Shown: positions 27,234 to 36,829 of the stretch, piece after piece
How positions within the stretch are numbered: position 1 is the first letter of the stretch
Layout of the letters: every line of letters begins with the position of its first letter
DNA from: an uncultured Rhodospirillaceae bacterium
Lineage (GTDB): Bacteria > Pseudomonadota > Alphaproteobacteria > UBA8366
Length of the DNA: 64,000 nucleotides
Reading direction: 5' to 3'
Assembly (NCBI GenBank): GCA_913043025.1
Contig: CAJWLM010000005.1
Span: 95,086-159,085 of the forward strand
The notes under the pieces: model-generated
Told to the model about the DNA's origin: nothing
Databases searched by the model: none
What the model saw: the letters and a program-made list of their open reading frames with translations, nothing else
Position numbers and translations under genes: made by a program

Positions 27234-29171
27234 ATGCCAAATGAAATTTTCCCAGTTTCAATTGAAGCCGCACAGCAGGCGACAGTAAATAGAGAAAAAT
27301 ACGTCAAAATGTATGAGGAATCCATTTCCGACCCCGATGTATTTTGGAAAAAACATGGAAAACGAATTGATTGGATAAAACCATATACTAGAGTCAAAGA
27401 CGTTTCCTACTCTAGCGATGATATACATGTGCAATGGTTCTATGACGGCACACTGAACGCCTCTGCTAATTGCATCGACCGACATTTAAAAACACGAGGC
27501 GATGAAACTGCAATTATTTGGGAAGCTGATGATCCGGATGTTGATTTATACATTACCTACAATGAGTTGCATGACAACGTTTGCAAGTTTGCGAATGGGC
27601 TGAAATCATTAGGCGCGAAAAGAGGTGACCGAATATGTATCTATATGCCTATGATACCAGAGGCTGCATATGCAATGCTCGCATGCGCGCGAATAGGTGC
27701 TATTCATTCGGTTGTTTTCGGCGGTTTCTCCCCGGACGCCTTAGCGGGTCGCATACAAGACTGTGGATGCAAAATAGTAATAACGGCTGACGAAGGCGTC
27801 CGAGGGGCACGCACCATACCGCTCAAAAAAAATATCGATATCGCGCTAGATAACTGCCCGACGATTGAAAGATGTGTGGTGGTGAGACGAACAGGTAACG
27901 ATGTAAACTGGAGGTGCGACCGCGATGTTTGGTATCATGAGCTCGTAGCCGGACAACCAAGCGTTTGCCAACCTGAAGAAATGAATGCTGAGGATCCACT
28001 CTTCATTCTTTACACTTCGGGCTCTACAGGAAAACCAAAGGGGGTCCTGCATACAACAGGTGGCTATATGGTTTATTCCTCAATGACCCATCAATACGTC
28101 TTTGACTACCAGCAGGGCCAAATCTATTGGTGTACGGCTGATGTCGGCTGGGTTACTGGACATAGCTACATCGTTTACGGTCCATTAGCCAACGGCGCTA
28201 CTACGGTAATGTTTGAGGGTGTACCCAATTATCCTGACACCAGTCGTTTCTGGGAAATATGTGACAAGCACAATGTAGAGATCTTTTACACTGCCCCCAC
28301 GGCTATTCGCGCTTTGATGAGGGATGGCGACGCCCCAGTAAAAAAAACGAGTAGAAATTCGCTCAAACTTCTTGGGACGGTCGGGGAGCCCATCAATCCC
28401 GAGGCTTGGCTTTGGTACCACAAGGTTGTTGGTGATAGCCGCTGCCCTATAGTGGACACATGGTGGCAAACTGAAACAGGAGGCATATTAATCACACCTC
28501 TTCCTGGCGCCACTGACTTAAAGCCCGGGTCGGCCACACTACCATTTTTTGGGATCGAGCCAGAATTAGTGGATGCAGATGGTAACAAGCTTGAGGGTGC
28601 CGCCTCAGGAAACCTTTGCATAACGAACTCCTGGCCGGGACAAATGAGGACAATATTTGGTGATCATAACCGGTTTGTGAGTACATATTTCAGCACTTTC
28701 AAGGGAAAATACTTTACGGGTGACGGATGTCGTAGAGACGAGGATGGTTACTACTGGATAACCGGAAGAGTGGATGACGTTATCAACGTATCAGGCCACA
28801 GAATGGGCACGGCCGAGGTCGAATCCGCTCTGGTCGCGCACCCAACCGTTGCGGAGGCAGCTGTAGTAGGTGCGCCTCACAACATCAAAGGCCAGGGAAT
28901 TTACGCATACGTTACACTCAATGCAGATACGGAACCATCTGACGAATTAAGAAAAGATCTCACTGATTGGGTTCGTAAGGAAATAGGCCCTATAGCAACG
29001 CCCGATTGGTTACAATGGGCGGTAGGCCTCCCTAAAACGCGTTCAGGGAAAATAATGCGGAGAATCCTAAGGAAAATAGCAGAGGATGACTTCGATGAAT
29101 TGGGAGACACCTCCACGCTTGCGGAACCTGGCGTAGTAAACGATCTCGTTAATAATAGAATGAACCGATGA
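27234..29171 (+). CDS. acs: Acetyl-CoA synthetase
   Basis: 645 residues, normal length. It activates acetate via acetyl-AMP. Adenylation motif [11 protein letters not shown], the acetate-pocket block [24 protein letters not shown] and the acetylation-regulated lysine K606 in [15 protein letters not shown] are all present, so Pat/Sir2-type control is possible in principle. An excellent Shine-Dalgarno, GGGAGG, sits 6 bases before ATG 27234. It ends convergently with the SdhAF4 gene. Confidence 0.97.
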   Translation: MPNEIFPVSIEAAQQATVNREKYVKMYEESISDPDVFWKKHGKRIDWIKPYTRVKDVSYSSDDIHVQWFYDGTLNASANCIDRHLKTRGDETAIIWEADDPDVDLYITYNELHDNVCKFANGLKSLGAKRGDRICIYMPMIPEAAYAMLACARIGAIHSVVFGGFSPDALAGRIQDCGCKIVITADEGVRGARTIPLKKNIDIALDNCPTIERCVVVRRTGNDVNWRCDRDVWYHELVAGQPSVCQPEEMNAEDPLFILYTSGSTGKPKGVLHTTGGYMVYSSMTHQYVFDYQQGQIYWCTADVGWVTGHSYIVYGPLANGATTVMFEGVPNYPDTSRFWEICDKHNVEIFYTAPTAIRALMRDGDAPVKKTSRNSLKLLGTVGEPINPEAWLWYHKVVGDSRCPIVDTWWQTETGGILITPLPGATDLKPGSATLPFFGIEPELVDADGNKLEGAASGNLCITNSWPGQMRTIFGDHNRFVSTYFSTFKGKYFTGDGCRRDEDGYYWITGRVDDVINVSGHRMGTAEVESALVAHPTVAEAAVVGAPHNIKGQGIYAYVTLNADTEPSDELRKDLTDWVRKEIGPIATPDWLQWAVGLPKTRSGKIMRRILRKIAEDDFDELGDTSTLAEPGVVNDLVNNRMNR

Positions 29172-29226
29172 AGGGGCAAGGTTGGTACGTATGCAGGAAG
29201 CTTATCATTGCGAAAATATTACCTAA

Positions 29227-29505
29227 TTAAAAATCCACACAACGACCGGCTTTTTCCCAATCACCATACCTCGTTGGCTCGAGTCCTTTGGGGCCGCCAA
29301 TTTCTTTCTGCACCTTACCATCCGCTTCCGCCTTCTCGCGCCATATACGGCCAGCTTCCTCGGCTTTGCGCTCAGCCATGCGCCTCGCGTCGCTGCCAGG
29401 TTCCTGTGCGGGCTCAATGCCAACATCGGGTCTAGTATCTTTACCCGGTGTATTGAACACAGGTTTTTTGTTATCTGTTTTCAAAAGGTCGAAAATATTT
29501 GCCAT
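29227..29505 (-). CDS. Succinate dehydrogenase assembly factor 4 homologue (DUF1674)
   Basis: 92 residues from the ATG at 29503-29505 (MANIFDLLKTDNKKP); the open frame extends 8 codons to a TTG with no ribosome site. The C-terminal DUF1674 hallmark is intact: EIGGPKGLEPTRYGDWEKAG ending RCVDF. In mitochondria and bacteria SdhAF4/SdhE-type partners bind the flavinated SdhA subunit. The central part is a charged helix rich in Glu/Arg/Lys. Divergent from rsmB, an arrangement common in alphaproteobacteria. No sdh genes are in the window. Confidence 0.85.
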   Translation of the reverse strand: MANIFDLLKTDNKKPVFNTPGKDTRPDVGIEPAQEPGSDARRMAERKAEEAGRIWREKAEADGKVQKEIGGPKGLEPTRYGDWEKAGRCVDF

Positions 29506-29622
29506 GTAATTTATATGGGTAAATCCCAACCAAATTCCAAGAGGAGAAAACTAAAAAGGGATATTAATGCTCCTCGTAGTAAATAACACCAAATAGTAAA
29601 CTACACCTAGGAACTTTTTCTG

Positions 29623-30945
29623 TTGACAAAATCACCCATCAAATTTTCCGCCCAAAATTCTGAGGGACTAAGGTCCCGCTGGGCGGCGCTGGAAGCACTC
29701 GAGGGCGTGCTTGAAAACCGCCGCACAATCAATCTTGCACTGGACAACGCAACGGGATGGAAAAGATTAAAGGCTGAGGATCGTGCCTTTACCAAATTGC
29801 TAATTTTGGAGACAGTTCGGCATTTACCCGAAATAGACCATATTTATTCGAATTTTCTCGACCGGCCACTGCCACGACGTTCACACCGTTTAAAGCATTT
29901 ATTACGACTTGGAACTGCGCAGCTGGTTTTTTTAAGAACGCCACCTCACGCTGCAGTCAACACAACCGTCGCCCTAGCGGGACAGTTATTAAATCAAAAA
30001 TTCAAGGGGCTCACAAATGCCCTGCTCCGCAAAATAGCGCGCACTGACGCAAGGCTTAGTCCTGACAAATCAGCTCGAATTAATACTCCTGACTGGCTCT
30101 GGAGAAGCTGGCGTAAGACATATGGGGAAGAAAAAACTTTGAAGATTGCCCAGCAACACCTGGAATTGGCGCCAACAGATCTGACGGTGGCGAAGACAAG
30201 TCCAGAACTGGCTTCACATCTCAACGCAGACACCTTGGAAAGTGGCAGTTTGCGCTGCAGAGACTTCGGCAACCCAGCCGAGTGGTGGGGATACGAAGAT
30301 GGTAGGTGGTGGGTGCAAGATGCAGCGGCTGCTCTGCCAATAAAACTCATCGGTGACGTAAGAGGATTAAATGTAATTGACCTTTGTGCGGCGCCGGGAG
30401 GTAAAACAGCGCAATTAGCGATGGGTGGCGCTAACGTAGTGTCACTAGACAGTTCAAAATTACGCTCCGAGACCTTGAAGGCCAATATGAAAAGATTGGG
30501 TTTGAAATCTAATACTATTATTTCTGACCTTCGGAATTGGGAGCCATCAATCACAGCTGATTTGGTCGTTTTAGATGCACCTTGTACTGCGACCGGAACG
30601 TGCCGCCGGCACCCAGAAATTTTAAGGCTTCGAGGCTCGGAAGACGTTCAAAAAATGGTAAGGATACAGAAAAATTTACTGGATGCAGGTGCCGCAATGG
30701 TTCCCAACGGCGGTACTTTGTTATACATAACATGCTCGCTACAACCTGAAGAAGGACCAGACCAAGTTACCGATTTCCTCAACCGCTGGATAAATTTTGC
30801 CCGAAGCCCCTTCAAGCCTCTAACTTGGAAAGGGCTTGAAGGTGTTATTGATACGAATGGAGCACTTCGCACCCTGCCATTTCACTGGTCATCCCGAGGA
30901 GGAATGGATGGATTTTTTGCAGCTGCGCTCAAACGCATTTCTTAA
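29623..30945 (+). CDS. rsmB: 16S rRNA m5C967 methyltransferase
   Basis: 440 residues from a TTG start at 29623 (no ATG or GTG is better placed; AGGA lies about 11 bases upstream). An N-terminal NusB-like RNA-binding domain (about 18-150) is followed by the Rossmann methylase domain: motif I DLCAAPGGKTAQLA, motif IV DAPCTATGTCRRHPE with the catalytic-pair Cys, and motif VI LYITCSLQPEEG. Relatives are 425-450 residues. It methylates C5 of cytidine 967 in 16S rRNA. Twelve bases separate it from the SxtJ-like gene. Confidence 0.93.
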   Translation: MTKSPIKFSAQNSEGLRSRWAALEALEGVLENRRTINLALDNATGWKRLKAEDRAFTKLLILETVRHLPEIDHIYSNFLDRPLPRRSHRLKHLLRLGTAQLVFLRTPPHAAVNTTVALAGQLLNQKFKGLTNALLRKIARTDARLSPDKSARINTPDWLWRSWRKTYGEEKTLKIAQQHLELAPTDLTVAKTSPELASHLNADTLESGSLRCRDFGNPAEWWGYEDGRWWVQDAAAALPIKLIGDVRGLNVIDLCAAPGGKTAQLAMGGANVVSLDSSKLRSETLKANMKRLGLKSNTIISDLRNWEPSITADLVVLDAPCTATGTCRRHPEILRLRGSEDVQKMVRIQKNLLDAGAAMVPNGGTLLYITCSLQPEEGPDQVTDFLNRWINFARSPFKPLTWKGLEGVIDTNGALRTLPFHWSSRGGMDGFFAAALKRIS

Positions 30946-30957
30946 TCTCCAGGAAGT

Positions 30958-31395
30958 ATGAAAATGGACTACAAAAATCATGAACGTTTAAATGATCAAT
31001 CTGACATTAAATCCGCATCAGATCGGTCATTCGGTTTAGTTTTTTCGTCTGTTTTCCTTCTCATCAGCATCTGGCCCTTATTTTGGGGAGGGGATGTGCG
31101 GATTTGGTGCCTTAGTATAGCATTGGGTTTCTTTGCAATGGCACTTCTACGGCCTCGGTTTCTAAGCCCTATCAATAAAGTTTGGGCAGCGTTCGGAGAG
31201 CTATTGCATAAACTTGTTAACCCAATAATCATGGGGTTTCTATTTTACATAATAGTTACACCAACGAGCCTTTTAATGCGTTTAATGGGGAAAAGACCTT
31301 TAGACCTTCGGTTTGAACATGAGCGAAAAAGTTACTGGATCGAAAGTACACCACCCCGCGAGCCATCGGCCAAAAGTATGAGAGACCAGTTCTAG
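30958..31395 (+). CDS. SxtJ-family membrane protein
   Basis: 145 residues with two or three hydrophobic segments (FGLVFSSVFLLISIWPLFW, IWCLSIALGFFAMALL, NPIIMGFLFYIIVTPTSLLM) and the family end motif MGKRPLDLRFEHERKSYW. SxtJ proteins are named from the saxitoxin cluster but occur widely, nearly always beside a DUF5989/SxtK-like microprotein and an O-carbamoyltransferase, as here. Function unknown; probably a membrane anchor or partner for carbamoylation of a lipid-linked or surface product. A second possible ATG lies at 30964 with better spacing to AGGA. Confidence 0.8.
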   Translation: MKMDYKNHERLNDQSDIKSASDRSFGLVFSSVFLLISIWPLFWGGDVRIWCLSIALGFFAMALLRPRFLSPINKVWAAFGELLHKLVNPIIMGFLFYIIVTPTSLLMRLMGKRPLDLRFEHERKSYWIESTPPREPSAKSMRDQF

Positions 31396-31405
31396 GAAAT
31401 TAACA

Positions 31406-31555
31406 ATGTCTTTAATAAAAGAATTATGGCGTTTTATACGTGTGAGGAAAAAATTCTGGCTTTTACCGATCATCATAATGATGTTTTTATTCGGCGGGCT
31501 AATTATTGTAACTCAGGGCAGCGCGGTCGCGCCTTTTATTTACACAGTGTTTTAA
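31406..31555 (+). CDS. DUF5989 (SxtK-like) single-pass microprotein
   Basis: 49 residues. The ATG at 31406 lies 10 bases after the SxtJ-like stop. The N-terminal half is a basic amphipathic helix (LIKELWRFIRVRKKFWLLP), followed by one membrane segment (IIIMMFLFGGLIIVTQGSA) and a short end VAPFIYTVF. This pattern is characteristic of DUF5989, a family of about 50 residues found between SxtJ-like and carbamoyltransferase genes. It probably helps to recruit the soluble carbamoyltransferase to the membrane, but that is inference. Confidence 0.8.
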   Translation: MSLIKELWRFIRVRKKFWLLPIIIMMFLFGGLIIVTQGSAVAPFIYTVF

Positions 31556-31562
31556 GTTGAAC

Positions 31563-33398
31563 ATGAAAATACTCGGAATTTCGGCGTTTTATCATGACAG
31601 CGCTTCGGCTCTTATCGAAGACGGAAAGATTATTGCGGCCGCCCAAGAAGAGCGCTTCAGCCGTAAAAAACATGACAGCGACTTCCCTGCTCAGGCCATA
31701 GCTTTTTGTCTCAAAGAGGCAAGGACAAAGCCTGAAGATTTGGATTATGTTACTTTCTACGACAAACCATTTTTAAAGTTCGAGCGTCTCCTCGAAACAT
31801 ATTTAGCTTTTGCTCCCAGGGGCTTTTCAAGCTTTGCTATGTCTGTTCCAATCTGGCTTAAGGAAAAATTATTTCAGAAGAGCCTATTACAGAAAAAATT
31901 AGCAACATTTGCGCCAGATGTCGATTGGGAGTCAAAGTTACTATTCGCAGAGCACCATCAAAGTCACGCAGCAAGTGCATTTTTTCCATCACCATTCGAC
32001 AATGCTGCGATTTTAACTATGGATGGCGTAGGGGAGTGGGCAACCACCTCAGTCTTTGAAGGAGAGGGAAATAATCTAGCTGTTTCTCGCGAAATTCATT
32101 TTCCCCATTCTCTCGGTTTACTGTATTCAGCATTCACTTATTACACAGGTTTTCGAGTGAACTCTGGAGAATACAAAGTTATGGGCCTCGCACCATATGG
32201 TACAGCATTGTACAAAGACAAAATTCTCAAAAACTTGATTGATCTGAAATCCGACGGAACTTTCCGCCTAAATATGGAGTTTTTTGATTATTGTACAGGG
32301 CTATGCATGACTAATGATAAATTTAATCAATTGTTTGGTGCACCACCGCGTCTACCAGAGTCAGCGATCACGCAACGCGAGATGGATTTAGCTGCCTCCA
32401 TCCAAGCAGTCATCGAGGAGGTAGTGTTGCGCCTTACCAGATCACTCGGCAAGCAATTAAAAACAAGGAATCTTTGCCTTGCAGGAGGAGTTGCGCTTAA
32501 TTGTGTGGCCAATGGAAAGGTCCTTAGAGACGGGGTATTTGAAAACGTATGGATTCAGCCCGCAGCAGGAGATGCTGGCGGTGCCATTGGTGCAGCCCTA
32601 GCAGCTTATCACATTTATCATGGCGGGGAGCGTCACGTTTGCACTGGTTTGGATGGTATGTCTGGCGCCTTCTTGGGACCCACGTTTGAACAATTTGAAA
32701 TTGAGACTCGATTGAAAGCAGTTGGAGCAGTCTTCGATGTTTTAAATGAAGATCGATTGATTTCCAAAACTACAGACGGGCTCATTAGTGGAAAAGCAGT
32801 GGGCTGGTTTCAAGGTAGAATGGAGTTTGGACCAAGAGCACTTGGTGGGCGTTCAATTTTAGGTGACCCGCGCTGTCGAAACATGCAGCAAGCATTAAAT
32901 CTCAAAGTTAAATATCGAGAGAGCTTCCGCCCATTTGCGCCGTCCATACTAATTGAGGATGCGGCAGACTGGTTTGAAATCAATAAACCAAGCCCGTACA
33001 TGCTTTTTGTGACCGAGGTTAAAAAGAGCCGCCAAAAGAAAATGACTGCGGTTGAAATGGATTTATTTGGAATTGAAAAACTTAACATAGCGCGCTCTGA
33101 CATTCCTGCCGTGACACATGTAGATTACTCAGCAAGGGTTCAAACAGTACATAACGAGACCAACCCTCGCTATCACAAACTGCTCAGAGCTTTTAAAGAT
33201 AAGACAAAATGCCCTGCGCTGATTAATACTAGCTTTAATATTAGGGGTGAACCGATCGTCTGCACTCCGGAGGATGCCTTTCGGTGTTTCATGGGTAGTG
33301 AGATTGACGTATTGGCGATAGGAAATTGTTTTCTTGAAAAGGAAAAACAGAATCATTTTCTTAAAATAGACTACAAGGATGCAATGCAACTTGATTAA
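31563..33398 (+). CDS. O-carbamoyltransferase (NodU/CmcH/SxtI family)
   Basis: About 611 residues from ATG 31563; a TTG two codons upstream is less likely. An N-terminal Kae1-like domain (to about 360) has H11-D12 in SAFYHDSAS, the metal-binding AEHHQSHAAS (H131/H132/H135) and TMDGVGEWAT. The C-terminal domain has QGRMEFGPRALGGRS and ends with CPALINTSFNIRGEPIV. The family uses carbamoyl phosphate and ATP to carbamoylate hydroxyls of sugars, Nod factors, antibiotics or saxitoxin. With SxtJ and DUF5989 it forms a three-gene module. The acceptor is unknown; the polysaccharide genes nearby suggest a glycan. Confidence 0.92.
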   Translation: MKILGISAFYHDSASALIEDGKIIAAAQEERFSRKKHDSDFPAQAIAFCLKEARTKPEDLDYVTFYDKPFLKFERLLETYLAFAPRGFSSFAMSVPIWLKEKLFQKSLLQKKLATFAPDVDWESKLLFAEHHQSHAASAFFPSPFDNAAILTMDGVGEWATTSVFEGEGNNLAVSREIHFPHSLGLLYSAFTYYTGFRVNSGEYKVMGLAPYGTALYKDKILKNLIDLKSDGTFRLNMEFFDYCTGLCMTNDKFNQLFGAPPRLPESAITQREMDLAASIQAVIEEVVLRLTRSLGKQLKTRNLCLAGGVALNCVANGKVLRDGVFENVWIQPAAGDAGGAIGAALAAYHIYHGGERHVCTGLDGMSGAFLGPTFEQFEIETRLKAVGAVFDVLNEDRLISKTTDGLISGKAVGWFQGRMEFGPRALGGRSILGDPRCRNMQQALNLKVKYRESFRPFAPSILIEDAADWFEINKPSPYMLFVTEVKKSRQKKMTAVEMDLFGIEKLNIARSDIPAVTHVDYSARVQTVHNETNPRYHKLLRAFKDKTKCPALINTSFNIRGEPIVCTPEDAFRCFMGSEIDVLAIGNCFLEKEKQNHFLKIDYKDAMQLD

Positions 33399-33442
33399 TG
33401 GTAGGGAATTTTCACCTTCTCCACTATCGCGGAAGATAATGT

Positions 33443-34099
33443 ATGTCTCAGGCAATTAAAATTGCGCCTTCAATATTGGCAGCTGATTTTTCAAAACTTG
33501 GAACCGAAATTCAAGCGCTTGATAAAAGCGGCGCAGATTACATTCACATTGACGTAATGGACGGTCATTTCGTCCCGAATATAACAATGGGGCCTGTGGT
33601 CGTAGAAGCCCTTCGTCCTCATTCCGAAAAACCCTTTGACGTTCATTTGATGATTGAACCAGCGGATCCGTTCCTAACCGCATTCGCCTCAGCAGGCGCC
33701 GACATTATAACAATCCATGTGGAGGCTGGTCCGCATCTAGACCGTAGTCTACAGCACATTCGCGAGCTTGGAAAACGGGCAGGGGTGTCTTTAAATCCTG
33801 GCACGCCAGCCTCCGCTATTGAATTTATCTTAGACTCTGTCGACCTGATATTAGTTATGACCGTAAATCCGGGTTTTGGTGGACAAAAGTTTCTTCCTTC
33901 ACAACTCTCGAAAATTACTCAGATCCGCAAAATGATAGGGTCGCGGGAGATCGAATTGGAGGTCGATGGAGGAATCAACCCCAGCACTGCCAAACAAGTT
34001 GTCGAAGCGGGGGCAAACGTTTTAGTGGCAGGCAGCTCAATTTTTGGCAGTACTGATTACGGCGGCAGCATAAGGGAATTGCGCCAAACAGGGTCATAA
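33443..34099 (+). CDS. rpe: Ribulose-phosphate 3-epimerase
   Basis: 218 residues, TIM barrel. It interconverts ribulose-5-P and xylulose-5-P in the pentose phosphate pathway. Seen: [14 protein letters not shown], the metal/catalytic His-Asp motif [17 protein letters not shown], the second HLMI strand, [12 protein letters not shown] with the catalytic loop, and [11 protein letters not shown]. It lies 44 bases downstream of the carbamoyltransferase, between the carbamoylation module and the DASS permease; in many alphaproteobacteria it stands near rsmB and the heparinase-like gene. Confidence 0.96.
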   Translation: MSQAIKIAPSILAADFSKLGTEIQALDKSGADYIHIDVMDGHFVPNITMGPVVVEALRPHSEKPFDVHLMIEPADPFLTAFASAGADIITIHVEAGPHLDRSLQHIRELGKRAGVSLNPGTPASAIEFILDSVDLILVMTVNPGFGGQKFLPSQLSKITQIRKMIGSREIELEVDGGINPSTAKQVVEAGANVLVAGSSIFGSTDYGGSIRELRQTGS

Positions 34100-34286
34100 C
34101 GCTTCAATTTTGATATAAATTCCATTATCACTCTAGTTACCTTGATTGCGGAATTATTCTTTCTGTGGTTCAACAGTTTTTGTTTTTTTAAGTTTTTGAC
34201 TTGTATCTTTTAACTTTCGTAGCCAGTGGCAGGAAAAGGTCATACTTATCCCAAATTTCAAATCCGCAGACACCAAAAATAATCGC

Positions 34287-35741
34287 ATGCGCCTGCAACA
34301 GCTCAGCTTGGTACTACGCCTTCATTATTTTTGGGAAAAAAGGTGGTTTTTAATCGCGCTGGCAATCGGCACTGGCATGTTATCATTGCCGACCCCAGAT
34401 GGTCTCACCCCCCAAGGACATGCTGTTTTAACGATGGCGATAGTCGCAACAATTCTTTTTGTTACAGAACCCATCCCATTGCCGAGTGTTGCTCTTCTCA
34501 TCATAGTCGCTGAAGTGATTCTCCTAGGTATCGACTCAACTACGGTAGCAAAAAGCCTTATGAACGACTCCGTTCTATTCATCATGGGCTCTTTAATGCT
34601 AGCCGTTTGCGTCGTGAAGCAAAAACTCGACAAGCGCATAGCTTGGTACATTGTTCGAATGACTGGGACAAAGACTGTTAATGTCTGCTTCGGAATATCT
34701 GCGGTCTCTGGAATATTAGCATCGTTCATCGGAGAGCACACAGTCGCTGCCATGATGCTTCCGGTGGGTATTACCCTTATCTCTCTTACATCAGAAGACC
34801 CCAAACGCGTTCGTAATTTAGCGGTTGTCCTGCTGTTTTCGATTTCCTACGGCTGCTCTGTTGCCGGCATTGCAACTCCATCTGGAGGGGCGCGAAATGC
34901 GATTATGATCGGTTATTGGAAAGAGTTTTTCTTCGACCCGACAAATCCTGAAACACAAAAATACTTGATCAGCTACCTTAAGTGGATGATCTACGCCTAT
35001 CCAATGTTTCTTATACAATTACCTCTTGTGACGCTTGTTTTAGTGCTATCGTTTCGACCTGAATTCAGAGACCTCCGCCGTGCTGTCGTCAAGCTCAGAT
35101 CGCAGATCGAACAAGAAGGCGCGATGAGCGGCGGTGACTGGCTATCGATAATTGTATTCTTTCTAATTCTCGTGGGCTGGATATGTTTTTCGGATCAGCT
35201 TGGCATGGGAACGATTGCCATTCTTGGTGCAGTTTGTTTCCTTGTCCTCGGCATGGTGAATTGGCAAGACGTGAACAACGGTGTGAACTGGGGCGTGGTG
35301 CTTCTCTATGCTGCCGCAATATCTATGGGATTACAGATGAAAGATACTGGGGCAGCAATCTGGGTGGCCGAGAGCTTTCTGGAAACATTAAAACCACTCG
35401 GGGCCGATGAGGGGGTTGGCCTGTGGGCCGCAGTTTCTGTGCTCACAACGGGAGTTACCAATACCATGTCTAACGGCGCAGCCGTTGCGGTTCTGGGTCC
35501 AATAGTACTTAATCTGGCAACAGCTGCAGGCGAGAGCCCAATTTTGTTGGGCTTCGTAACTACAATCTCATCAGCCTTCGCTTACTTGACAGTTGTTGGA
35601 ACCCCTGCCTGTACCATCGTTTACTCATCAGGTTATCTCAAAACCACGGATTTTCTTAGTGTCGGCTGGAAAATGGCATTACTATCAACCATTGTAATGC
35701 TAGTAGCGGCTTGGTTTTACTGGCCAGCTATCGGTGTATAG
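34287..35741 (+). CDS. SLC13/DASS-family anion permease with altered SNT motifs
   Basis: 484 residues, about 12 membrane segments, two inverted repeats. The family transports dicarboxylates, citrate or sulfate. The Na+/anion-binding SNT motifs are non-canonical: in the first, IGEHTVAAMMLP (148-159) replaces the usual SNT-AT-AAMMLP, giving G-E-H for S-N-T. The second reads TMSNGAAVAVLGP, with SNG at 395-397. This may mean a changed coupling ion or substrate. It is followed after 21 bases by a tandem universal-stress protein, so the two are likely co-expressed. Confidence 0.85.
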   Translation: MRLQQLSLVLRLHYFWEKRWFLIALAIGTGMLSLPTPDGLTPQGHAVLTMAIVATILFVTEPIPLPSVALLIIVAEVILLGIDSTTVAKSLMNDSVLFIMGSLMLAVCVVKQKLDKRIAWYIVRMTGTKTVNVCFGISAVSGILASFIGEHTVAAMMLPVGITLISLTSEDPKRVRNLAVVLLFSISYGCSVAGIATPSGGARNAIMIGYWKEFFFDPTNPETQKYLISYLKWMIYAYPMFLIQLPLVTLVLVLSFRPEFRDLRRAVVKLRSQIEQEGAMSGGDWLSIIVFFLILVGWICFSDQLGMGTIAILGAVCFLVLGMVNWQDVNNGVNWGVVLLYAAAISMGLQMKDTGAAIWVAESFLETLKPLGADEGVGLWAAVSVLTTGVTNTMSNGAAVAVLGPIVLNLATAAGESPILLGFVTTISSAFAYLTVVGTPACTIVYSSGYLKTTDFLSVGWKMALLSTIVMLVAAWFYWPAIGV

Positions 35742-35762
35742 GAAAGCTAGGACTAAGGGATT

Positions 35763-36737
35763 ATGGAATTAACAGACATAGAGCTTGAAAAACGGCGGGA
35801 AGGGGTACAACCTTTTCGCGTTCTTTTTTGTATAGACGGTTCTGACGAATCGTACCAAGCTCTTCAATATTCAACAGCTATGGTGCATCCACTTGAAGCC
35901 GATATAGTCCTCTTATACGTGCGCCCCGTCGACCACGGCCTTCGAACTGGAGGCTTACAGATCAGCGTTGCCCGACAAAAAATGCTCGACTGGGGCCTCG
36001 AGCTTCCCGGGATTCGTTACCTCAAAAAAGCGCGTGATAAGTTAATAGAGTGGGGCGAAATGGCTGATGATTGGGATTACCACCAGGCACATGCTGATGT
36101 TGCTGGTGATCCTTTGGGTAATAACTCAGTCGAGTACATCACTAAAAGCGGTCGCGAAGTTGTACTTGAACTGAAAGTATCCTCCGGGATCGCGATCGGC
36201 ATTCTTGAAAGGGCTGAAGAGTCCCCATTCGATTTGATAGTTCTCGGTGCATCTGAACGTTGGCAAAGCACCAACTTCAACCCTTTTCGCGACCCGGCAG
36301 TTGCAGAGAAAGTTGCTGTTCACGCTACTTGCTCGGTTTTGATAGCTCGTGCACTACGCCGGACTGGCCATGGCCACCTTGTTTGTACAGATGGATCAGA
36401 ACGTTCAGAAGTCCTGGTTAACAATGAGGCCTTACTTGCAAAAAAGTCAAATTTTCCTCTGTCCATCATATCCGTGGCACGAGATGAGGATGAAGTTATC
36501 GTCGCAAAAGAATCAGTTTCAAGAGCCGAAGCCATTATTAGGGATTTAGGCGTTGAGATAGAGAATACTTACACTCCAGTTGGTGATCCTGTGCGCGAAA
36601 TTGTAGAGGTAGGCAAAAATTATTCATTAATTGCTTTAGCTGATACTGGTAAGACCGGGCTCAAAAAATTCTTCATGGGTAGTGTTGCATTTCAAGTAAT
36701 GGAGCATGCGGAAAATTCGGTCTTAGTAGTGCGCTAA
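35763..36737 (+). CDS. Tandem universal stress protein
   Basis: 324 residues with two UspA-like domains: the first about 15-195 (starts FRVLFCIDGSDESYQALQYS, ends SVLIARAL, with an extra helical insert at about 65-115), the second about 205-324 (LVCTDGSERSEVLVN to SVLVVR). The ATP-binding G-2x-G-9x-G-[ST] pattern in domain 2 looks present as GKTGLKKFFMGSVA, only approximately. Position 21 bases after a DASS permease suggests it modulates or is induced with that transporter. A good Shine-Dalgarno, AAGGGA, precedes the ATG. Confidence 0.85.
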   Translation: MELTDIELEKRREGVQPFRVLFCIDGSDESYQALQYSTAMVHPLEADIVLLYVRPVDHGLRTGGLQISVARQKMLDWGLELPGIRYLKKARDKLIEWGEMADDWDYHQAHADVAGDPLGNNSVEYITKSGREVVLELKVSSGIAIGILERAEESPFDLIVLGASERWQSTNFNPFRDPAVAEKVAVHATCSVLIARALRRTGHGHLVCTDGSERSEVLVNNEALLAKKSNFPLSIISVARDEDEVIVAKESVSRAEAIIRDLGVEIENTYTPVGDPVREIVEVGKNYSLIALADTGKTGLKKFFMGSVAFQVMEHAENSVLVVR

Positions 36738-36829
36738 CTGTACCTTTTAGCGTAACTAAACTTCTGGTGGGATATTTAAACTCGTACCTGTAGACTTATT
36801 AAATGAAAGTGCTTGGCCACTAGGAAAAC

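Noticed and set aside
30958..33398. Saxitoxin-like biosynthesis
   Set aside because: Only the widespread SxtI/J/K-like trio is present; no sxtA polyketide-type, sxtG amidinotransferase or other core genes. The trio alone is common in glycan and lipid contexts.
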